Of a stretch of 7,507 bases of DNA, positions 1-5,117 are shown piece after piece. Position 1 is the first letter of the stretch; every line of letters begins with the position of its first letter. Source of the DNA: Promethearchaeia archaeon (lineage in GTDB: Archaea > Asgardarchaeota > Lokiarchaeia > Sigyniarchaeales > SOKP01); contig JAHQWY010000185.1 of assembly GCA_029856445.1 (NCBI GenBank), positions 1 through 7,507 of the forward strand, read 5' to 3'. Position numbers and translations under genes: made by a program. Below the pieces are notes generated by a model. That model worked only from the letters and a program-made list of their open reading frames with translations, ran no database searches and was not told where the DNA came from.

Positions 1-413
1 GGTGGCTCACAATCAGGACACTCTTTAAGTTGATTTTCTTTTTCCCAATCTGCTAAAAATCTTTCAAGAGCTCCAATTGCAACTGGTTCCCATTTTTTAT
101 TTAAAATGCAAGCTTTTTCACACTGAATTTCTTGAGGACAGACTCTTCCACATATAGCAGGTAAGATATTATATTCTTTTATGCTACGGATTGCTTCTAA
201 ATAATCATTTTCCTTAACAAGTTTGATAAAATTTGGAATATCAATATTCACAGGGCAACCATCGACACATTTAGGCTCAGCACATTGTAGACATCTTTGA
301 GCTTCATTATGAGCCATTTCTTCAGTAAATCCTAAAGCAACTTCTTCAAAATTTTCTATTCTTAAATTCGGAGCTTGCTCTGGCATTCTTTGTCGAGGCG
401 GAGTTTTACTCAT
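1..413 (-). CDS. NfnB/SudA/GltA-type large subunit of an NAD(P)H oxidoreductase, N-terminal part (cut by left window edge)
   Basis: Only the first 137 codons are present; the gene continues past the left edge. The start is the ATG at 413, 13 bases after the stop of the upstream small subunit, with a weak GAGAT ribosome-binding-like sequence in the gap. The fragment is the N-terminal iron-sulfur domain of the glutamate synthase small-subunit family (also NfnB and sulfide dehydrogenase SudA). It has C41-x2-C44-x4-C49-x3-C53P and then C88-x3-C92P-x5-C98-x3-C102, the eight-cysteine arrangement that binds two [4Fe-4S] clusters in this family. The FAD and NADPH Rossmann domains should lie outside the window. 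In Nfn enzymes this subunit couples NADPH to ferredoxin and NADH through bifurcation; in Pyrococcus the pair was first named sulfide dehydrogenase. Adjacency to the small subunit favours Nfn/Sud over a true glutamate synthase small subunit. An extra CPDC at residues 132-135 is odd. The family is near certain; the exact reaction is inferred. Confidence 0.9.
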   Translation of the reverse strand, partial: MSKTPPRQRMPEQAPNLRIENFEEVALGFTEEMAHNEAQRCLQCAEPKCVDGCPVNIDIPNFIKLVKENDYLEAIRSIKEYNILPAICGRVCPQEIQCEKACILNKKWEPVAIGALERFLADWEKENQLKECPDCEP

Positions 414-426
414 TAGTATTTATCTC

Positions 427-1314
427 TTAAATTTTTTTATTTTTTTCAATTTCTTCTAAAACCTTACATTCTTGCTTATAAAGATCATAAGATTTCTTTT
501 CAAGATCAATAAATCGTTTTTCACGATTTAATAAGATATCAAAATCAACCATATGACCATCTACATCTGGACCTTCAACACAGGCAAAATGGATTTCTCC
601 ATTTTTTGAAGCAAACCGACATCCACCGCACATCCCTGTTCCATCTACCATAATAGTATTAAGTGAAACAAGAGTTTTTATTTTTGGTAAGCCTTCAATT
701 CCGCTTGTCATTAAAGCAACGTTTTTCATCATTATCAGTGGTCCAATTGCAATAACTAAGCTTATTTTTTCTTCCGCAAGTATATCTTTTAAGGGAACAG
801 TTACAAAGCCTTTTAATCCTTCACTTCCATCATTAGTAGTAATAATTAATTTATCGCTTAAAGCTGCCATCTTATCTTGCCAAAATATTAAATCACTTGT
901 ACGAGCACCTAATATTGAAATAATTGAATTACCTGCTTCTTTAAATGCCTTAGCCTGAGGGTAACATGGTGCAATTCCTACTCCCCCTCCAATAATCACA
1001 ATTGGATTCTCATATTTTTTGATTTGGATTTCATTACCTAATGGACCTACTACATCTAAAAGTTCACCACCTTGTTCTTGATGAGAAAGTAATAATGTTG
1101 ATTTTCCTACAATTTGGAAAACAAGCGTGATTCTACCTTGTGATCTATCAAAATCAGCAATAGTAAGTGGAAACCTTTCACCTTTTTCATTAATTCTTAT
1201 CAATACAAAATTCCCTGGATTTGCTTTCTTAGCAATTAATGGTGCATGTATATCAATTTCAACCAATATTCCACTTTTATCAAGTTGTTTCTTCTTTAAA
1301 ATCTTATAAGGCAA
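427..1314 (-). CDS. NfnA/SudB-type small subunit, ferredoxin-NAD(P)+ reductase-like FAD/[2Fe-2S] protein
   Basis: This 295-residue cytoplasmic flavoprotein belongs to the dihydroorotate dehydrogenase electron transfer subunit/SudB/NfnA family and is close to the family's usual length of about 280. The FAD-binding barrel shows RFPLTIAD (47-54) and GPLGN (90-94). The NAD-binding domain has GGGVGIAP (109-116) and TTNDGS (159-164). The [2Fe-2S] loop has D224, C229, C232 and C245; in P. furiosus SudB the cluster is known to have one Asp and three Cys ligands, and this layout matches. Together with the downstream large subunit it should form a heterodimer that moves electrons between NAD(H), NADP(H) and ferredoxin. 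The start is a TTG, not an ATG: the next in-frame Met is residue 149, the family's usual N-terminus (YKIL) follows directly, and GAGGTG sits 5 bases before it. A lysine- and glutamate-rich tail (about 264-295) follows the cluster loop. Substrate direction cannot be read from sequence. Confidence 0.93.
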   Translation of the reverse strand: MPYKILKKKQLDKSGILVEIDIHAPLIAKKANPGNFVLIRINEKGERFPLTIADFDRSQGRITLVFQIVGKSTLLLSHQEQGGELLDVVGPLGNEIQIKKYENPIVIIGGGVGIAPCYPQAKAFKEAGNSIISILGARTSDLIFWQDKMAALSDKLIITTNDGSEGLKGFVTVPLKDILAEEKISLVIAIGPLIMMKNVALMTSGIEGLPKIKTLVSLNTIMVDGTGMCGGCRFASKNGEIHFACVEGPDVDGHMVDFDILLNREKRFIDLEKKSYDLYKQECKVLEEIEKNKKI

Positions 1315-1319
1315 TAGTC

Positions 1320-1325
1320 CACCTC
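1320..1325 (-). promoter_or_regulatory. Strong ribosome binding site fixing the TTG start of the NfnA-like gene
   Basis: On the minus strand this reads GAGGTG, complementary to the 3' end of archaeal and bacterial 16S rRNA, 5 bases before the TTG at 1314. It is the clearest Shine-Dalgarno sequence I found in the window and is the main reason to accept the non-ATG start. Confidence 0.75.
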
Positions 1326-1345
1326 TTATTTATAGGCTCAATTAA

Positions 1346-1356
1346 TATTTTTATAT
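1346..1356 (-). promoter_or_regulatory. Putative archaeal TATA box of the nfnAB-like operon
   Basis: On the minus strand this reads ATATAAAAATA, centred about 37 bases upstream of the TTG start. With the usual archaeal spacing of about 25 bases from TATA box to transcription start, the transcript would begin near 1326, just ahead of or at the ribosome binding site. The region is so AT-rich that other boxes are possible: TATAAATA lies nearer the gene, but it would place the start of transcription inside the coding region. Confidence 0.35.
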
Positions 1357-1483
1357 GAATCTAATTTGATTCTTTCTAATTAGAGAATATTATTACAAAA
1401 AAAAATTTATTTGATAATAGGAAATCTTCCTTTATTTTATAGATAATAATAAAATGATTAATTTGGTTAAAAAAAAAATCTAC

Positions 1484-1504
1484 GATTAATTAGAAAAATT
1501 AATC
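1484..1504. promoter_or_regulatory. Inverted repeat GATTAATT-5-AATTAATC, possible operator
   Basis: The two 8-base arms (1484-1491 and 1497-1504) are exact reverse complements around a 5-base AGAAA centre. The same word recurs directly at 1456-1463, and a closed palindrome GATTAATC lies at 1566-1573, just past the putative guaA TATA box. The arrangement looks like binding sites for a dimeric regulator. The high AT content makes chance dyads common, so this is a suggestion only. Confidence 0.35.
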
Positions 1505-1553
1505 TGATTAAATGGCTTATTAAAAATTAACTATTAGAATATTTTATAGTAAT

Positions 1554-1564
1554 TTTAAATATAT
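1554..1564 (+). promoter_or_regulatory. Putative TATA box of guaA
   Basis: TTTAAATATAT is centred about 36 bases before the guaA ATG, which would give a short leader of roughly 10 bases. No convincing ribosome binding site precedes the ATG (only GGAATT directly before it), consistent with a short-leader or leaderless archaeal message. The palindrome at 1566-1573 lies between this box and the inferred transcription start, a position where a bound repressor would block transcription. Confidence 0.4.
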
Positions 1565-1594
1565 TGATTAATCTAACTTTGAAGATTTGGAATT

Positions 1595-3154
1595 ATGGAT
1601 AGTGTTATTGTTTTAGATTTTGGTGGGCAATATGCACATTTAATTACAAGGAGGATTCGAGATTTTGGAGTATATTCAGAAATTTTACCGTTTGATGCGG
1701 ATCTAGATGAAATTAGAAAAATTATGCCTAAAGCAATTGTTCTTTCTGGCGGTCCAAGTAGTATTTATGACAATGATAGTCCAACTCTAAATGACGAATT
1801 TTTTAAATTTACCTCTGAAAATAAAATCCCTATATTAGGAATCTGCTATGGACATCATTTAATTATGCATAAGTTTGAAGGAAAAGTAGAACTTAAAGAA
1901 AAAAAGGAATATGGTCGAGCAAATCTTATCATTATAGAGGAAAGTCTTCTATTTGATTCATTAAATAGAGAAGAAATTGTATGGATGTCACATGGTGATC
2001 AAGTTACTTCTATACCTAAAGGATTTAAAATTTTAGCGAAAACAGATACTTGTCCTATTGCATCTTATGAGAATAAAGATAAATTTTTATATGGTGTTCA
2101 ATTTCATCCTGAAGTAGTAAATACAACAAAAGGGAATAAGATTCTGGAAAACTTTGTATTTAAAATAGCACATTGCGACAGAGAATGGAAAGTTGAGGGT
2201 TTAATAGAAAATATAATTGAAAAAATAAAAAATAAAGTAGGTTTAAAAGATAAAGTGATTCTAGGATTGAGCGGGGGTGTTGATTCATCTGTAACAGCTG
2301 TTTTAATTCATAGAGCTATTGGTGATCGTTTACATTGCGTTTTTGTAAATAATGGTTTATTGAGAAAAAATGAAGAAATAGAAGTTCAAAAGACATTCAA
2401 GGAGACATTAAAGTTTAAAAATTTTCACTATATAGACGCTGAAGGACTATTCTTAAAGAAACTTAAGGATATAGAGGATCCGGAAGAGAAACGTAAAATT
2501 ATTGGTCATACTTTTATTGAAATATTCGAAAACAAAACTATTGAGCTAGAAAAAGCTAATCCTGATATTAAATATCTTGCCCAAGGGACTATTTATCCTG
2601 ATCGAGTAGAAACTAGTGCAACTAGTAATGCATCAGCAAAAATTAAGTCTCATCACAATGTAACCTTACCAAACGATATGAAGCTGGATATTATTGAACC
2701 ATTAAAAAACTTGTATAAAGATGAAGTAAGAAGAATTGGGTTGACATTGGGTATCCCTCAAGAAATAATTTTAAGACATCCATTTCCGGGGCCTGGTTTA
2801 GGAGTAAGAATTGTTGGAACTATAAATAAAGAAAAGCTCAATATTTTAAGAGAAGCAGATGCAATTTTAATTGATGAGATTAGGAAAGCTGGAGTATATA
2901 ATAAACTATGGCAAGCTTTTTGTGTATTTCTACCATTAAAAACTGTTGGCGTCATGGGAGACTACCGTACATATGAGTATATATGCGCAATTAGAGCTGT
3001 TGAATCTCTTGATGTTATGACAGCTAATTTTGCTAAACTGAACTGGGATTTGTTAGAAAAAATAGGAACACGAATTATCAATGAGGTTAAGGGAATAAAT
3101 AGGGTAGTATATGATATCACCAATAAACCCCCTGGCACAATTGAATATGAATGA
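1595..3154 (+). CDS. guaA: GMP synthase (glutamine-hydrolysing), single-chain GuaA
   Basis: This 519-residue cytosolic enzyme converts XMP, ATP and glutamine into GMP, the last step of de novo guanine nucleotide synthesis. The length is normal for the fused form. The N-terminal class I glutamine amidotransferase domain (about 1-190) has VLDFGGQY at 6-13, nucleophile C84 in GICYG, and the H171/E173 pair in QFHPE. The ATP pyrophosphatase domain (about 200-390) has the P-loop LSGGVDSS (225-232), then AQGTIYPD (329-336) and SHHN (352-355). The dimerisation domain has RHPFPGPGLGVR (394-405) and ends in KPPGTIEYE, close to the usual KPPGTIEWE end, so the gene is intact. Many archaea split GuaA into two proteins; here they are fused. 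One oddity is residue 88, a His where the amidotransferase C-x-G-x-Q motif almost always has Gln. The gene appears to be transcribed alone, with its own promoter and a 95-base gap after it. Confidence 0.98.
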   Translation: MDSVIVLDFGGQYAHLITRRIRDFGVYSEILPFDADLDEIRKIMPKAIVLSGGPSSIYDNDSPTLNDEFFKFTSENKIPILGICYGHHLIMHKFEGKVELKEKKEYGRANLIIIEESLLFDSLNREEIVWMSHGDQVTSIPKGFKILAKTDTCPIASYENKDKFLYGVQFHPEVVNTTKGNKILENFVFKIAHCDREWKVEGLIENIIEKIKNKVGLKDKVILGLSGGVDSSVTAVLIHRAIGDRLHCVFVNNGLLRKNEEIEVQKTFKETLKFKNFHYIDAEGLFLKKLKDIEDPEEKRKIIGHTFIEIFENKTIELEKANPDIKYLAQGTIYPDRVETSATSNASAKIKSHHNVTLPNDMKLDIIEPLKNLYKDEVRRIGLTLGIPQEIILRHPFPGPGLGVRIVGTINKEKLNILREADAILIDEIRKAGVYNKLWQAFCVFLPLKTVGVMGDYRTYEYICAIRAVESLDVMTANFAKLNWDLLEKIGTRIINEVKGINRVVYDITNKPPGTIEYE

Positions 3155-3213
3155 GAATTATCTATTCTACACTTTAAACTGCTCAATATTAAGGATTAAA
3201 TCTATGGTAAAGA

Positions 3214-3230
3214 TTTTTAAATTTTATAAT
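3214..3230 (+). promoter_or_regulatory. Putative TATA region for a leaderless M3 oligopeptidase transcript
   Basis: A T/A-only tract containing TTTTTAAATTT (3214-3224) and TTTTATAAT (3222-3230) is centred about 25-30 bases before the ATG at 3250. There is no purine-rich ribosome binding site before that ATG. TATA spacing plus no ribosome binding site is the usual picture of a leaderless archaeal mRNA starting at or next to the ATG. The T-runs here could also help end guaA transcription. Confidence 0.45.
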
Positions 3231-3249
3231 TTTTAACGTATTTATTATT

Positions 3250-5040
3250 ATGACTGAAAAAGAAATCGTATGGGATTTAACAGAAATTTTTTCTGGTCAG
3301 AATGACCCAGAAATCACTGAAAGGATGGAGAACCTTTATAAAAGGGCAACTGAACTGATTAATAATTATAAAGGAAAAATAAACTCTGTTGAATTTACAC
3401 CTGAGAAATTGCTAGAAATATTTAAAATACAAGAGGAATTTGAAGCTGATATTGATGAATTAGATCTTTATAAGAATAGATTATTCAGTGCTAACATGAC
3501 AGTACCAGAAAATGAAGCTTTGAAAAGCCGTGTAGAAGATTTTACCACAAAGATATCAAAAGACTTGGCATTTTTAGATTTAGATATTACTAAATTTGTA
3601 TATAACAATGCTGACATAATCAATAAACCAATTTTATCTAATTATAAACATATATTAGAGAAAATTAAAAGAAAATTTCCTCATGATCTTACTGAAGTAG
3701 AAGAACAATTAATTCTTGAAAAAGATCAATACGGGATAAGAGCGTGGAGTACTTTACAGTCGAAATGGTTGAATACAAGAAAAATAATAGTGGAAGTTGA
3801 AGGCGAGAAAAAGGAACTATCTTATGGGGAAGCTAATGCTTTACTTAACCACCCAGATAGAAATACAAGAATATCAGCAAATAAGTCTATATATAGTTTG
3901 CTAGGAAAAGATGAGTATATATTTTCTACTGCTTTGAGAAGTATTTGCGCAGATTGGGTCAATATTTCAAAGAGAAGAAAATATGATAACCCAATGCATA
4001 ATAGTCTCATTGTAAATGATACGACTCAGGAAATTATTGATAATTTAATGAAAGCTATAGAAGAAGGCGTTGGAGTATATCGAAGATATCTAAATCTTAA
4101 AGCAAGGATCCTAGGTTTTCCTAAATTAAATTGTGCGGATGTTCGTGCTCCACTCCCAACTGCTCCACATAAAAGATATTCATGGAAAAAAGCCAAAGAA
4201 CTTGTAATTAAGGCAAATGAAAAATTCGATAACGAATTCGCAGAGATTCTTAATGATATGTTCAATCGTAATCACATTGATGCAAGTCCGAGAAAGGGTA
4301 AACAAAATGGAGCTAATTGCGCTTCTTGGTATAAAGGTAAATCTGCTTATATTCTCATGACATTTACCGGAGAATTAAATGAAATCTATACACTTATCCA
4401 TGAACTTGGTCATGCTGTTCATGATTATTTAACTAGTCAAGCTCAAACGTTCTTTAATGTTCATCCTGGGTATACTGTGGCAGAAACAGCCTCGATATTT
4501 GGAGAACTTTTATTAACAGATTTGCTTCTTGAAGTAGCGGAATCTAAAGAAGAGAAAATGACAATATTGGCGCATGTATTAGACGATGCTGGACAAGCTG
4601 CATTTCAAGTAAGCTCTAGATATTGGTTTGAACATGATTTATATAAGGCTGTTGAAAATGGTGAAAATTTAGATGGAAAAACAATCGCAAAATATTGGTG
4701 TGCTGGTAGAGACAAAATATATGGAGAATCTGTTGAATGGTTTGATGAAATGGACTGGGAATGGACTATGAAGCAACATTACTTCATTCCAAATTTTCGA
4801 TTCTATAATTATCCTTATGTCTACGCTCAACTATTTGTTTATGCCTTATATAAAACCTATAAGAAAGAAGGAAAGGAATTTGTTCCAAAATTTAAAAAAC
4901 TTCTTGCAGCTGGAGGCAGTGTTTCCCCAGAAGAATTAGGGAAGATAGTTGGTTTAGATATAACAAAAAAAGATTTTTGGAACCTAGGTATAAAACAATA
5001 TGATGATTTCGTCAATCAATTAGAAAATCTAATGAAATAA
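3250..5040 (+). CDS. M3-family oligoendopeptidase (PepF-like zinc metallopeptidase)
   Basis: This 596-residue protein has the length and layout of oligoendopeptidase F-type enzymes (family M3B), which cut short peptides in the cytosol during peptide turnover. It has no signal peptide or membrane segment. The N-terminal part (about 1-200) is a helical lid opening with IVWDLTEIFSG, typical of the family. The catalytic part holds the zinc motif HELGH (384-388): H384 and H388 bind zinc, E385 is the catalytic base, and E412 in AETASIFGE, 24 residues later, is the expected third zinc ligand. The C-terminal segment with PNFRFYNYPYVYAQLF (514-529) contains the conserved His/Tyr-rich substrate-binding region: H510 and the tyrosines around 519-525. 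All catalytic residues are present. The start is the ATG 24-30 bases after a TATA-like tract and begins at the usual family N-terminus. It is a single gene with a terminator after it and no partner around it. Specificity cannot be predicted. Confidence 0.95.
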   Translation: MTEKEIVWDLTEIFSGQNDPEITERMENLYKRATELINNYKGKINSVEFTPEKLLEIFKIQEEFEADIDELDLYKNRLFSANMTVPENEALKSRVEDFTTKISKDLAFLDLDITKFVYNNADIINKPILSNYKHILEKIKRKFPHDLTEVEEQLILEKDQYGIRAWSTLQSKWLNTRKIIVEVEGEKKELSYGEANALLNHPDRNTRISANKSIYSLLGKDEYIFSTALRSICADWVNISKRRKYDNPMHNSLIVNDTTQEIIDNLMKAIEEGVGVYRRYLNLKARILGFPKLNCADVRAPLPTAPHKRYSWKKAKELVIKANEKFDNEFAEILNDMFNRNHIDASPRKGKQNGANCASWYKGKSAYILMTFTGELNEIYTLIHELGHAVHDYLTSQAQTFFNVHPGYTVAETASIFGELLLTDLLLEVAESKEEKMTILAHVLDDAGQAAFQVSSRYWFEHDLYKAVENGENLDGKTIAKYWCAGRDKIYGESVEWFDEMDWEWTMKQHYFIPNFRFYNYPYVYAQLFVYALYKTYKKEGKEFVPKFKKLLAAGGSVSPEELGKIVGLDITKKDFWNLGIKQYDDFVNQLENLMK

Positions 5041-5052
5041 GTAAGATTTTTT

Positions 5053-5084
5053 ATTTATTTCCGAATAAATTCTTTTTAATTTTT
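5053..5084 (+). terminator. Hairpin plus T-tract terminator after the M3 peptidase
   Basis: A perfect 7-base stem, ATTTATT (5053-5059) and AATAAAT (5064-5070) around the loop TCCG, begins 13 bases after the TAA stop. It is followed by TTCTTTTTAATTTTT (5070-5084). T-runs alone suffice for archaeal termination; the hairpin would also suit a factor-independent bacterial mechanism. The stem is A/T only and therefore weak. Confidence 0.5.
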
Positions 5085-5091
5085 ATATGAA

Positions 5092-5104
5092 TGAAAAAGA
5101 AGGA
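5092..5104 (-). terminator. T-rich end signal for the minus-strand FMN enzyme transcript
   Basis: On the minus strand, about 15 bases after the TAA at 5118, the sequence reads CCTTCTTTTTCAT. Such a T-run would be enough for archaeal termination and, with the opposing terminator on the plus strand, would separate two convergent genes in a 77-base gap. There is no stem, so the call is weak. Confidence 0.3.
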
Positions 5105-5117
5105 ATTTTGTTTTCTT

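Larger units (their letters stand above)
1315..1594. other. Divergent intergenic region, AT-rich, no gene
   Basis: This 280-base gap separates the minus-strand nfnAB-like operon from plus-strand guaA. I find no coding region or RNA gene. It holds a candidate promoter on each side, a short dyad AGGAA-3-TTCCT (1419-1431), an AT-only hairpin with 7-base arms (1434-1440 and 1449-1455), an 8-base inverted repeat (1484-1504) and several copies of GATTAAT-type words concentrated on the guaA side. This is the only long non-coding stretch in the window and the likeliest place for shared regulation of the two transcripts. Confidence 0.6.

Noticed and set aside
1390..1480. Long A-runs in the divergent region considered as a sequencing error breaking a gene, or as a small RNA
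   Set aside because: No frame on either side of the runs gives a gene-like product, and there is no GC-rich structured core that would suggest an RNA gene.
2758..3186. Two open frames on the minus strand opposite the end of guaA
   Set aside because: They lie antisense inside a fully conserved guaA C-terminus, have no ribosome binding site and show no recognisable domain. They are by-products of the real gene's codons.
3822..4265. Minus-strand open frames opposite the M3 peptidase
   Set aside because: The overlapping plus-strand protein has all its family motifs, and the antisense products have no domain features.
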